Of a stretch of DNA of 64,000 nt, positions 1-9,289 are shown one piece after another. The stretch comes from Sphingobacteriales bacterium. Lineage in GTDB: Bacteria > Bacteroidota > Bacteroidia > Chitinophagales > Chitinophagaceae. How positions within the stretch are numbered: the stretch's first letter is position 1; every line of letters begins with the position of its first letter. Made by a program: the position numbers and the translations under genes. The notes below the pieces were generated by a model. That model did no database searches. It saw only the letters and a program-made list of their open reading frames with translations, and had not been told where the DNA came from. The stretch spans positions 220,501 through 284,500 of the forward strand of contig SEFT01000003.1 in assembly GCA_004144175.1 (NCBI GenBank). Reading direction: 5' to 3'.

Positions 1-1
1 A

Positions 2-214
2 GGTAGCGTTGATAACGTGCTGCGGTTCACCATTCTGAAAAAACTGGGAGATGTACACCCCATCACTACTGCTTTGGGCATTATGGTGGGCATACCTATA
101 TTCGGTTTTATGGGCTTTATATTCGGTCCGTTGCTGGTATCTTACCTGCTACTGCTGGTTAAGATATATCGCGTTGAGTTTTCGCCGAGAAGCCAGCGGG
201 GTGGAGACTCCTGA
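2..214 (+). CDS. AI-2E family transporter (C-terminal fragment, truncated by window start)
   Basis: Frame is open from base 2 (GSVDNVLRFTILKKLGDVHPITTALGIMVGIPIFGFMGFIFGPLLVSYLLLL), matching the C-terminal motif of the AI-2E transporter/PerM family. Confidence 0.75.
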   Translation, partial: GSVDNVLRFTILKKLGDVHPITTALGIMVGIPIFGFMGFIFGPLLVSYLLLLVKIYRVEFSPRSQRGGDS

Positions 215-217
215 TAG

Positions 218-787
218 TTATTTATAATAACCGTTATCGGCTATGTAGCCTGCAACTTTCTCCGGAACAATGTATCTTATAGAGTTTCCGGCTTTTATTT
301 GTTTCCTTATATAAGTCGACGATATTTCCAGCAGTGGAGCGTCCAATATCTGCACGCGCGCATTGTATGTTTCCCTTACTTCGAACCCCGGCCTGTTGTA
401 CACAATAATAGGGTATTTGCTTACCAGTGTTTCAAAGTTTTTCCAGCGGTGTATGTTCTGGAAGCTATCTGCACCCATTATAATTGAGAACTGCTCTAAC
501 GGGAACTTTTCAGTTAGGTAAGTAAGCGTATCAATTGTATAGGATGGCTTCGGCATATGGAATTCCACATTACTGGCGCGGAACTTAGCATTATCGCCGA
601 TTGCAAGTTCTACCAGGTGCAGGCGGTCGTATTCATTCAGCAGCGAGTGGGAATCCTTTAGCGGGTTATGTGGCGACACCACGAACCAAAGCTTATCTAT
701 CTCCGAATTTTCTACTATATGGTTGGCTACTATAAGATGCCCGATGTGAATAGGATTAAAGCTGCCGAAATACAACCCGATATGCAT
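218..787 (-). CDS. nadD: Nicotinate-nucleotide adenylyltransferase
   Basis: MHIGLYFGSFNPIHIGHLIVANHI nucleotidyltransferase motif and C-terminal SSTYIRKQI. Confidence 0.95.
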   Translation of the reverse strand: MHIGLYFGSFNPIHIGHLIVANHIVENSEIDKLWFVVSPHNPLKDSHSLLNEYDRLHLVELAIGDNAKFRASNVEFHMPKPSYTIDTLTYLTEKFPLEQFSIIMGADSFQNIHRWKNFETLVSKYPIIVYNRPGFEVRETYNARVQILDAPLLEISSTYIRKQIKAGNSIRYIVPEKVAGYIADNGYYK

Positions 788-837
788 ACAGGCAAAACTA
801 GTAAAAACAGGGGAAAGCAGCAGTAGCTGCTATAAAG

Positions 838-1083
838 CTATTCTACCTCTACCAATATGCTCTGGGCATCGCGTTTGCGGATGCTGAGGTAGTAGCCCGC
901 AATCTGTATGGCCATCGGATCGCCCATTGGGGCTATCATTTCTATCCATACAGGCTCGCCGGGTATGCAGCCCATCTCCATAAGTGTAAGCTGAAAATCA
1001 CTTTGCTCGTGCTGTTTGATGACCGCACGCTTACCCGTAGGTAACTCTGACAACCTCAAATACTTATCCTGCGACAGCTTCAT
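838..1083 (-). CDS. FeoA domain protein (likely start at MKLSQDK, internal to ORF 838..1116)
   Basis: RLSELPTGKRAVI...LTLMEMGCIPGEPVWIEMIAPMGDPMAIQIAGYYLSIRKRDA is FeoA-like. Confidence 0.85.
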   Translation of the reverse strand: MKLSQDKYLRLSELPTGKRAVIKQHEQSDFQLTLMEMGCIPGEPVWIEMIAPMGDPMAIQIAGYYLSIRKRDAQSILVEVE

Positions 1084-1156
1084 TATCACAAATATACGCC
1101 TGCCATACAGGTACACCCAAAAAATGTTACGACCTTAGCAAAAATTTCTGATTTCT

Positions 1157-1591
1157 GTGATGCCAGCAAAATTTCATGAACTGGAGGTAAATGCCCGGCT
1201 GAAAGACCGCCGAAAGTTGTCGGCCTTCCTAGACGAACTGGTGCACCACCACCTGGAGGATATTAAAAAGATAAGCCTTACCTATATTTTTTGCAGCGAC
1301 GAGCACTTGCTTCAGATCAACAAAGAGTTTCTGAAACACAATACATATACAGATATTGTGACTTTTGACCTGAGCGAAACAGGGCAAGACCTGACCGGCG
1401 AAATGTACATTAGTACCGACCGCATTACCGAAAATGCGGAAAAGTTTGGGGTGCCGTATCTGCAAGAGCTACACCGCGTAATATTTCATGGGGCCTTGCA
1501 CCTCTGTGGCTTTGGCGATAAAAAAGAAGCCGACAAGCAAGAGATGAGAAAACAGGAAGACAAGTGTCTGAAACAATATTTTAAAGACTAG
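1157..1591 (+). CDS. ybeY: Endoribonuclease YbeY (rRNA maturation)
   Basis: HxxxHLxGxxD-type metal motif: FHGALHLCGFGDK. Confidence 0.93.
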   Translation: MMPAKFHELEVNARLKDRRKLSAFLDELVHHHLEDIKKISLTYIFCSDEHLLQINKEFLKHNTYTDIVTFDLSETGQDLTGEMYISTDRITENAEKFGVPYLQELHRVIFHGALHLCGFGDKKEADKQEMRKQEDKCLKQYFKD

Positions 1592-1595
1592 AAGA

Positions 1596-2318
1596 ATGCA
1601 ACTGGATATATTATACGAAGACAACGACCTTATAATAGTAAACAAGCCTGCCGGAGTGCTGGTAATACCCGACAGGTTCAATAGCGATCTGCCATCGCTC
1701 AACAAGCTACTGGAAGCAAAACTGAAACAGCAGATATGGGTAGTACATCGCTTAGATCGTGATACCAGTGGTGTTATCTGCTTTGCCAAAAGCGAGGCAA
1801 GTCACAAATATCTATCTGCCCTGTTCCAGGAACATAATATTGGTAAATATTACTTCGGCATCGTTAATGGCAGGGTAATACCTGAAGAAGGACGGATAGA
1901 AAAACCAATAGCCGAGCACCCCGCCGTGAAGGGAAAAATGACCGTCGCTAAAAAGGGCAAGGCCTCCATTACCGACTACAAGGTGATAAAACAATGGCCT
2001 TTGTATTCGCTGGTGCAGTTCCAGATACATACAGGGCGCACGCACCAGATACGAGTACATATACAATCGATAGGCCATTCTATTATATGCGATGAGCTTT
2101 ATGGTGACGGCAAGCCGTTCCTTTTGTCCGGCATTAAGAAGAAGTTCCGTCTGTCGGATAATGACGAATCGGAAAGACCATTGCTGAGCCGACTGGCACT
2201 ACATGCCTCGAGGCTGGAGTTTAAAAAGGAAGACGGAACGGAGGTGGCGGTAGAAGCACCGCTGCCCAAGGATATGTCGGCCACTATAAAGCAGCTCGAT
2301 AAATGGGCCGGCGCTTAG
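1596..2318 (+). CDS. RluA family pseudouridine synthase
   Basis: VHRLDRDTSGVICFAKS catalytic motif and HTGRTHQIRVH. Confidence 0.95.
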   Translation: MQLDILYEDNDLIIVNKPAGVLVIPDRFNSDLPSLNKLLEAKLKQQIWVVHRLDRDTSGVICFAKSEASHKYLSALFQEHNIGKYYFGIVNGRVIPEEGRIEKPIAEHPAVKGKMTVAKKGKASITDYKVIKQWPLYSLVQFQIHTGRTHQIRVHIQSIGHSIICDELYGDGKPFLLSGIKKKFRLSDNDESERPLLSRLALHASRLEFKKEDGTEVAVEAPLPKDMSATIKQLDKWAGA

Positions 2319-2321
2319 TTT

Positions 2322-2352
2322 TTTGCATAGCTGTACCAACTTAGTACTTTTG
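2322..2352 (+). promoter_or_regulatory. Bacteroidota-type promoter upstream of gldC
   Basis: TTTG (2322-2325), 19-nt spacer, TACTTTTG (2345-2352), matching TTTG-N19-TAnnTTTG. Confidence 0.65.
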
Positions 2353-2372
2353 CCGTCAACACAACAACAGAC

Positions 2373-2729
2373 ATGAGCCAAAAATCAAATATCAATATCC
2401 AGATAGAACTGGACGAAGAAAAGATGCCGGAGATAATAGAGTGGAATGCACCCGATGGTGGCGTTGACGGCATGCAAAAAGCCAAAGGCATGTTGCTGGG
2501 CCTTTGGGATGGTGAAGAAAAATCGGCACTGCGCATAGACCTCTGGACCAAAAAGATGATGGTAGACGAAATGAACGATTTCTTTTACCAAACCTTCCTC
2601 GGCATGGCCGACACGTACCTGCGCGCCACCCGCAACCAGGAACTGGCTACAGAGCTGAAAGAATTCGGAAAAAGCTTTCACAAGAAAGCCAGCGCTGCGC
2701 TTGAGAAAGAGAACAACCAAGGTAATTAA
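2373..2729 (+). CDS. gldC: Gliding motility-associated protein GldC
   Basis: INIQIELDEEKMPEIIEWNAPDGG...KAKGMLLGLWDGEEKSALRIDLWTKKMMVDEMNDFFYQT is GldC-like. Confidence 0.9.
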   Translation: MSQKSNINIQIELDEEKMPEIIEWNAPDGGVDGMQKAKGMLLGLWDGEEKSALRIDLWTKKMMVDEMNDFFYQTFLGMADTYLRATRNQELATELKEFGKSFHKKASAALEKENNQGN

Positions 2730-2762
2730 TCCATTAATTGAATAGATAAATACAAGCCAATT

Positions 2763-3221
2763 ATGTCTTTGGAACAGAAAGTAATGGAAGATATGAAAAC
2801 GGCCATGCGCGCAAAGGATGAAGCCGGGCTACGTACGCTACGCGCTATAAAAGCTGCAATACTCATCGAAAAAACTTCGGGCAATGGTAGTGATGCCATG
2901 AGCGAGGCTGATGAGACAAAAATGCTGCAAAAAATGGCCAAGCAGCGTCGCGACTCGCTGGAGATATTCCAGCAGCAGAACCGCGAAGACCTGGCTGTAA
3001 AAGAAAGAGAAGAGCTGGAGATCATCGAGCGCTTCCTGCCCAAGCAGCTTTCTACCGAAGAGCTTCAGACTGAGCTGAAAGCAATCATTGCGCAAGCAGG
3101 CGCTACATCGCCGGCTGATATGGGCAAGGTTATGGGTATGGCATCGAAGCAACTGGCCGGCAAGGCAGACGGCAGAGCTATTTCTGAGAACGTAAAACAA
3201 CTGCTGGCACAAGGTGCCTGA
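2763..3221 (+). CDS. GatB/YqeY domain-containing protein
   Basis: LEQKVMEDMKTAMRAKDEAGLRTLRAIKAAI...ADMGKVMGMASKQLAGKADGRAISENVKQLL. Confidence 0.93.
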   Translation: MSLEQKVMEDMKTAMRAKDEAGLRTLRAIKAAILIEKTSGNGSDAMSEADETKMLQKMAKQRRDSLEIFQQQNREDLAVKEREELEIIERFLPKQLSTEELQTELKAIIAQAGATSPADMGKVMGMASKQLAGKADGRAISENVKQLLAQGA

Positions 3222-3223
3222 TT

Positions 3224-3781
3224 ATGGTGCTGGATGTCATTGGCATATCACTTATAATTCTGTTTTTTATACGCGGCTACATAAAGGGTTTCATAGTAGC
3301 CGCTTTTTCTGTGCTGGCAATATTGCTGGGCATCGTTATATCGCTTAAGCTGTCTGAAAAGCTGGCTATGTACCTGCTGGAGCAGGATATTATTTCTTCA
3401 GGATGGGCGCCGGTGCTCAGCTATGTTGTGCTATTCATTTCTGTTATCCTACTGGTAAACCTTGTAGCTAAGTTAATAGAGAAATCGCTACAGGCAGTTA
3501 TGCTGGGCTGGGCCAACAGGGCAATCGGTGGGTTATTGTACACATTCCTCGCTGCTGTATTATGGAGTTCGTTATTGTGGCTGGGCAACAGACTAAATGT
3601 AATAAAGCCTGAAACCATCGCTGCATCCAAGACATACACTTATATCGAGCCCGTCGCTCCATGGTTTTTCGATAAAGTGGGCGTATTGTGGCCCATGGCC
3701 AAGGATGTTTTCGGCGATCTTGAGGTATTCTTCTCTGATGTGAATCAAAACCTATCCGAGGATGTGGATACTGATAGATAA
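3224..3781 (+). CDS. CvpA family membrane protein
   Basis: DVIGISLIILFFIRGYIKGFIVAAFSVLAILLGI, multiple TM helices. Confidence 0.88.
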   Translation: MVLDVIGISLIILFFIRGYIKGFIVAAFSVLAILLGIVISLKLSEKLAMYLLEQDIISSGWAPVLSYVVLFISVILLVNLVAKLIEKSLQAVMLGWANRAIGGLLYTFLAAVLWSSLLWLGNRLNVIKPETIAASKTYTYIEPVAPWFFDKVGVLWPMAKDVFGDLEVFFSDVNQNLSEDVDTDR

Positions 3782-4325
3782 TTACGATTCCTTTACCTAT
3801 ATATTGCACCACTACCTGCTGCAAACAGGCCACGAATGCACAGTTTATCGTAACGACGAGCTAACGCTGCAGGAGCTTATTGCACTACAGCCCGAGCGCC
3901 TCATTATCTCCCCCGGCCCCGAAACACCGCTACAGGCAGGTATTTGCATAGATGCAATTGCTCACTTTCACGACAAGATTCCCATTTTAGGCATCTGTCT
4001 CGGGCACCAAGCACTCGGCATGTACTTCGGCGCAAAATTGATACACGCTCCCTACCCGATGCATGGCAAAACCAGCAATGTGACGCATAATGGTCATCCG
4101 CTTTTTAAGGATATCCCTACTAAGTTTCAAGTGATGAGGTATCACTCGCTGGCCGTAGAAGACTTCGGCAATACAGGACTCATATCTCTGGCTATTGCGG
4201 ATGACAATACCGTCATGGCATTGGCGCACGAGAAGCACCTTGTTATTGGTATTCAGTACCACCCCGAGTCTATTGGTAGCCATTATGGTTTGCAGATATT
4301 GCAAAACTGGGCGGGTATGTATTAA
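3762..4325 (+). CDS. Anthranilate/aminodeoxychorismate synthase component II (glutamine amidotransferase)
   Basis: LIDNYDSFTYILHHYL, SPGPETP, GICLGHQALG and YHPESI class I GATase motifs. Confidence 0.92.
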   Translation: MWILIDNYDSFTYILHHYLLQTGHECTVYRNDELTLQELIALQPERLIISPGPETPLQAGICIDAIAHFHDKIPILGICLGHQALGMYFGAKLIHAPYPMHGKTSNVTHNGHPLFKDIPTKFQVMRYHSLAVEDFGNTGLISLAIADDNTVMALAHEKHLVIGIQYHPESIGSHYGLQILQNWAGMY

Positions 4326-4328
4326 GCG

Positions 4329-5084
4329 TTACCACTTCCAGCTAATTGCGCCATGTGTATACCTGGTAAACATGCCATTTTCTTGTTGTACTTCTAATTG
4401 TCCATTGGATAACGCCTGTATGATGGTCGCCCCCCAAACGGAAGTACCATCTGTAAACAGTTGTTTTTCAGACCTCCGGTACAAGTTTTCGTTATAATCT
4501 TTCATGATATCGCTGACTGACGTGGCACTGTACACCTTTTCTAATATAGCAGCTCTTATTTGCCATCCCAGTTCAACTACGTCGAATAACTTGCCGGTTT
4601 GAAGATATACTGACGTGGCATTAGGCAAATCGGGCGCAAATTGCTCCTGCCTTACGTTCAACCCAAATCCTACTATGCTATATACCCACTCGCTGCCACG
4701 TAACACATTCTCTATCAACACTCCTCCTGCCTTTTTGTCATTCATTATCACGTCGTTAGGCCACTTGATACACACATCTACACTTTCACATAAGTTTTGC
4801 AATACCGCAGCTATGGCGCTCGTCACACATGCATTGTAGGCAAACTGGTCGCTCAAAGCATGTACCGGACTCACCACAATACTCATCAACAGGCTTTGTA
4901 AGGGTATATCATTCCAGTTATTTCCCCTCTGACCTTTACCACTTGTTTGCTCATCAGCTACAATGGTAAGACCTGCTTGTGCCGTATCGGCATCTATCAG
5001 GCGCATGGCATAGTTATTGGTGCTATCTATGGTATCAAGCCGTATTATAGGAGCATCCAAAATGGCTTGTAAGTTTACTGCCAA
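4329..5084 (-). CDS. birA: Biotin--[acetyl-CoA-carboxylase] ligase
   Basis: TSGKGQRGNNWND, IKWPNDVIMNDKKAGGVLIE and VGFGLNV motifs. Confidence 0.93.
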   Translation of the reverse strand: MAVNLQAILDAPIIRLDTIDSTNNYAMRLIDADTAQAGLTIVADEQTSGKGQRGNNWNDIPLQSLLMSIVVSPVHALSDQFAYNACVTSAIAAVLQNLCESVDVCIKWPNDVIMNDKKAGGVLIENVLRGSEWVYSIVGFGLNVRQEQFAPDLPNATSVYLQTGKLFDVVELGWQIRAAILEKVYSATSVSDIMKDYNENLYRRSEKQLFTDGTSVWGATIIQALSNGQLEVQQENGMFTRYTHGAISWKW

Positions 5085-5145
5085 AGTTTCTTAATTTTGA
5101 AATATGGCGGTAAAGATATTACCAACTTAAACAGATATACAGCAT

Positions 5146-5544
5146 TTGGAGAAAATAATAACAGCACTGCAAGGAAGAAAAAAAGCGAATACGCGCCTTA
5201 CCCGCAATAGCAAACTTTTCAAATCTATACTGAAATCAATCAAAGACAAGAAGGGTGAAGAGATCGTTTCGCTTGATCTAAAAAAAATAGATGAAGCGGT
5301 TGCAGATTTTTTTGTGGTTTGCCAGGCAAACTCTAACATTCAGATAAAGGCAATTGCAGACTTTATTGAAGAGACTGTTTGGAATGAATGTGAAGAAAAG
5401 CCGTATCATGTAGAATATGGCAAGGATTGGACATTAATAGATTTCGTAAATATAGTTGTACACGTCTTCCAGAGTGAGCAACGTAAGTTTTATGATCTGG
5501 AAGGTTTGTGGGAAGATGCTGAGCGGATGGAGCATAAAGATTAA
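5146..5544 (+). CDS. rsfS: Ribosome silencing factor (RsfS/YbeB), TTG start
   Basis: DLKKIDEAVADFFVVCQANSNIQIKAIADFIEE...WTLIDFVNIVVHVFQSEQRKFYDLEGLW. Confidence 0.93.
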   Translation: MEKIITALQGRKKANTRLTRNSKLFKSILKSIKDKKGEEIVSLDLKKIDEAVADFFVVCQANSNIQIKAIADFIEETVWNECEEKPYHVEYGKDWTLIDFVNIVVHVFQSEQRKFYDLEGLWEDAERMEHKD

Positions 5545-5583
5545 ATCTCAGTTTAATAGACCAAAACGATTTTCAAAAGACAA

Positions 5584-7557
5584 ATGGAAGATAACAAACA
5601 ACGTTCCGGATCAGGAAATGAACGGACACCAAGAAAAGGCCCTAAATTCAATATATACTGGATATATGGCATTATGCTACTGCTGCTGATAGGCTTGCAG
5701 TTCTTTACCCCCGGCTTTAGCAGCAATGCAAAAAGCATCAGCTTCCAGGATTTTAAACGCCAGTACCTTGAAAAAGGGGTGGTGGAAAGACTGGTAGTTG
5801 TAAATAAGAGCGAAGTTGAAGTATACGCTAAGAACACACCCGCTGCTAGTAGTAAGGTGCCATTTTCTAAAAGCGAGAAATCGCCTGTGGTAACTTTCCG
5901 CATTGGCTCTGTAGAACAATTTGAACAGAACCTGCGCGACGCACAGGCAGCAGTACCCGAAGCACAGCAAGTAAGCGTTATATACGAAGACCGCGGCGAT
6001 TTTCTGAATGGCTTACTACAGTCGTTCCTGTTACCTGCTATTCTGCTTGTAGCTATGTGGTTCTTCATTATGCGCAAGATGGGGGGCGGTGCATCTGGCG
6101 GTGGTGCCGGTGGTATATTCAACATTGGCAAATCAAAAGCTCAGCTTTTCGAGAAAGGTACACGCGTAAATATCACATTCAACGATGTAGCTGGCCTCGA
6201 CGAAGCTAAAGTGGAAGTGATGGAGATCGTTGACTTCCTAAAGAACCCTAAGAAATATACTTCGCTTGGTGGTAAGATACCTAAAGGAGCACTGCTTGTA
6301 GGCCCTCCAGGTACAGGTAAAACCCTGCTTGCCAAGGCTGTAGCAGGCGAGGCTCAAGTTCCCTTTTTCTCTATGTCAGGTTCCGACTTTGTGGAGCTGT
6401 TCGTAGGTGTGGGTGCAAGCCGCGTACGTGACCTCTTCAAGCAAGCACGCGAGAAAGCGCCTTGTATTGTATTTATCGATGAGATAGATGCAATTGGCCG
6501 TGCCCGTGGTAAGAACGTGGTGATGAGCAACGACGAGCGCGAGAATACATTGAACCAACTACTGGTTGAAATGGATGGCTTTAGCGGCGATACAGGTATC
6601 ATTGTACTGGCAGCTACCAACCGCCCCGACGTATTGGATACAGCCTTACTCCGCCCGGGCCGTTTTGACAGGCAGATATCTATTGATGTTCCGGATGTGA
6701 AAGGCCGTCAGAAGATATTTGAGGTGCATCTGAAACCAATTAAGAAATCAGCAAATCTTGACATCTTAAAGCTGGCTACGCAAACACCTGGTTTTGCCGG
6801 TGCTGATATAGCCAATATTTGCAACGAAGCTGCACTGATAGCTGCACGCCAAGGCAAAACTGAAGTGGACATGTCTGACTTCAACGACGCCATTGACCGT
6901 GTAATAGGTGGCCTTGAGAAAAAGAACAAGATCATTTCTCCGGATGAGAAGAAAGTAATTGCATACCATGAAGCGGGCCACGCAGTTTGCGGCTGGTTCC
7001 TGGAGCATGCGCATCCACTTATCAAGGTATCGATCGTACCGCGTGGTGTTGCAGCGTTGGGTTATGCGCAGTATCTGCCCAAAGAGCAGTATCTGTATAC
7101 TACTCAGCAGATGAACGACCAGATGGTTGCGCTATTTGGTGGTCGTGCTGCTGAAGAGCTGATATTCGGACAGATATCTACCGGAGCCCAGAACGACCTG
7201 GAGCGTATTACCAAAATGTCTTATTCTATGGTAAGTATTTACGGTATGAATGCTAAGGTTGGTAACATTTCTTACTACGATGGCCAGCAAGAGTACGCTT
7301 CCAGCAAACCGTATTCTGAAGAAACAGCCAAGCTGATAGATGAAGAAGTTCGCGCGTTGATTGCAGAGCAATATGTTCGTACTAAAGAATTACTAAGCCA
7401 GCACATGCATCATCTGAAGGCACTGGCCGAAGAACTGCTGAAGAAAGAAGTGCTATATAAAGATGACCTGGAGCGCCTGATCGGTAAACGTCCATATGAG
7501 GACATGACTCCAAATGAAGGGATCCCACCAGTTGGCGGCAGCATTGTAAATGCGTAA
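5584..7557 (+). CDS. ftsH: ATP-dependent zinc metalloprotease FtsH
   Basis: [21 protein letters not shown] region and [10 protein letters not shown] zinc motif. Confidence 0.98.
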   Translation: MEDNKQRSGSGNERTPRKGPKFNIYWIYGIMLLLLIGLQFFTPGFSSNAKSISFQDFKRQYLEKGVVERLVVVNKSEVEVYAKNTPAASSKVPFSKSEKSPVVTFRIGSVEQFEQNLRDAQAAVPEAQQVSVIYEDRGDFLNGLLQSFLLPAILLVAMWFFIMRKMGGGASGGGAGGIFNIGKSKAQLFEKGTRVNITFNDVAGLDEAKVEVMEIVDFLKNPKKYTSLGGKIPKGALLVGPPGTGKTLLAKAVAGEAQVPFFSMSGSDFVELFVGVGASRVRDLFKQAREKAPCIVFIDEIDAIGRARGKNVVMSNDERENTLNQLLVEMDGFSGDTGIIVLAATNRPDVLDTALLRPGRFDRQISIDVPDVKGRQKIFEVHLKPIKKSANLDILKLATQTPGFAGADIANICNEAALIAARQGKTEVDMSDFNDAIDRVIGGLEKKNKIISPDEKKVIAYHEAGHAVCGWFLEHAHPLIKVSIVPRGVAALGYAQYLPKEQYLYTTQQMNDQMVALFGGRAAEELIFGQISTGAQNDLERITKMSYSMVSIYGMNAKVGNISYYDGQQEYASSKPYSEETAKLIDEEVRALIAEQYVRTKELLSQHMHHLKALAEELLKKEVLYKDDLERLIGKRPYEDMTPNEGIPPVGGSIVNA

Positions 7558-7580
7558 ACCACAGTAAAATAAATAAGAAG

Positions 7581-7609
7581 AAGCGATGGCTGATAACCAT
7601 CGCTTTTTT
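7581..7609 (+). terminator. Rho-independent terminator after ftsH
   Basis: AAGCGATGG-ctgataa-CCATCGCTT followed by T tract. Confidence 0.85.
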
Positions 7610-7635
7610 AATTTTGACAACATCATTGTAGCCAT

Positions 7636-8310
7636 ATGGATTCTCGTAGCGACAAATCAAGAAACAATATTCTGGACAAGATCAGAAATAGCTTGAATGA
7701 GCACAAGGTACCCAAACCATTTCCCGAGGTAGACAGTATTCCTACACCTTCGGTATTTGCTAAGCAAGATCTTTCGGCGGAAGAAAACTTTGCTGATGCC
7801 TTCATCAAGTTAGGCGGCAAGTTTATTTTTTGCGAGAACGAGCTGGATTTCCTGGAGAATATTGCTGTTTTATACGACGACCGCAATTGGCAACAGTTAC
7901 TTTGCGCTGAAGAGCATTTGCTTGAGCTTTTTCATCAAAATAAGATGAACGTAGTGCAAACGGCTGATCAGAAAGCCGAAGGAGCTGATGCCTGTATCAC
8001 AGGCTGCGAATTACTCGTCGGCCGTACCGGCTCTATTATCTTTAGCAGTAAGCAGCATTTAGGGCGCACATCGCCAGTATTTTACCCGGTACATATTGTA
8101 GTGGCCTATGCCGGGCAGGTGGTTGATGATCTTGGAGATGGAATAGATGCTATAAAGGGCAAATACAACAATGGCTTGCCATCAATGATAAACCTAAATA
8201 CAGGGCCCAGTCGTACAGCTGATATCGAAAAAACGCTGGTTGTAGGGGTACATGGGCCGGGCGAGGTGCTTTGCTTTTACATCAATAAACCTTATAAAAA
8301 CAAGAGCTGA
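7636..8310 (+). CDS. LUD domain (LutC/YkgG-like) protein
   Basis: ACITGCELLVGRTGSIIFSSKQHLGRTSPVFYPVHIVVA...GPSRTADIEKTLVVGVHGP is the LUD motif. Confidence 0.9.
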   Translation: MDSRSDKSRNNILDKIRNSLNEHKVPKPFPEVDSIPTPSVFAKQDLSAEENFADAFIKLGGKFIFCENELDFLENIAVLYDDRNWQQLLCAEEHLLELFHQNKMNVVQTADQKAEGADACITGCELLVGRTGSIIFSSKQHLGRTSPVFYPVHIVVAYAGQVVDDLGDGIDAIKGKYNNGLPSMINLNTGPSRTADIEKTLVVGVHGPGEVLCFYINKPYKNKS

Positions 8311-8330
8311 TCTATCAAGATCAGCTCTTT
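8302..8330 (+). terminator. Hairpin terminator overlapping the LUD stop codon
   Basis: AAGAGCTGATC-tatcaa-GATCAGCTCTT; the TGA stop lies in the stem. Confidence 0.75.
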
Positions 8331-8509
8331 ATACAAATAGGATTAGGAGGTTTAATACGGGTAGATCAATTGAGGGGTAAATAAGGGCTGACCGTTTTAA
8401 ACGTCTGATACAAAATAACGTTATACCTGCCTACCCCTGTTTAGCCATATCTTGAACGGCCATTCTCATTCGACGAAAGTGCGTTTTCGTCCGCCGAATG
8501 GAAATCGAA

Positions 8510-9289
8510 CTATTCGTTATCTTTTGCTTTGAAGCCTGCGGTCTTGCTTATTTTACCGAAGCTGGCAAGAAATTCGGTCTTAACTGTCTTAGAGATAGGT
8601 ATTTGCGTATTATCTTCCATCACGATGGAACCAGTGGTCTCATACCGCTTTACATATTGCATATTCACAATATAGGACCTGTGTACCTGGAAGAAAATAT
8701 GCTGATCAATAATCTTCTTAAACTCGCCCAAGTTATAAGAACTCATAATACTATACTCCTTCGTTACAACCTTGGTGTATTTGTTTACGCTCTCGAAATA
8801 TAGTATCTCATCGGCTCTGAGATAGTCAATGCCTTTGATATTAGGAATACCAATTTTTACAGAACCATTATGGCTTGATTGCGCAATAGCTTGTGCATTT
8901 GCTGTCGTTTGGTTTTTATTTTGGATCTTTTCTATAGCCTTATTTACAGCAAATGACAGCTCATAATCGTCTATTGGTTTCAATACATACCCTGCTGCAG
9001 AAAGCTTAATAGCCTGCAAAGCAAATTCGCTATGGGCAGTGATAAAAATGGTTTGAAATGGCGTTGACGGAAAAAGCTTTAACATATCAAGCCCTGTCTT
9101 TTCAGGCATAGATATGTCTAGAAACAGTATGTCTACAGGCGTTGTTTTAAGTGCCTCTAACCCTTTCTTCCAGTCCGTAAATGTTCCAGTTACATTAAAT
9201 CCCGGGAAAAGTATACCGAGCCGTTCTTTAAGTAATTCAATTGCCTTAGGTTCATCATCGATTATAATACAGGTGAGGTTATGCAACAT
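8510..9289 (-). CDS. LytTR family response regulator
   Basis: Receiver domain (CIIIDDEPKAIELL, ILFLDISMPEKTGLDML, GYVLKPID) plus LytTR domain (ILYFESVNKYTKV...FFQVHRSYIVNMQYVKRYE). Confidence 0.96.
   Translation of the reverse strand: MLHNLTCIIIDDEPKAIELLKERLGILFPGFNVTGTFTDWKKGLEALKTTPVDILFLDISMPEKTGLDMLKLFPSTPFQTIFITAHSEFALQAIKLSAAGYVLKPIDDYELSFAVNKAIEKIQNKNQTTANAQAIAQSSHNGSVKIGIPNIKGIDYLRADEILYFESVNKYTKVVTKEYSIMSSYNLGEFKKIIDQHIFFQVHRSYIVNMQYVKRYETTGSIVMEDNTQIPISKTVKTEFLASFGKISKTAGFKAKDNE

Noticed and set aside
7636-8310. LUD protein as part of a lactate utilisation operon
   Set aside because: No lutA or lutB nearby; it sits alone after ftsH, so no operon claim is made.
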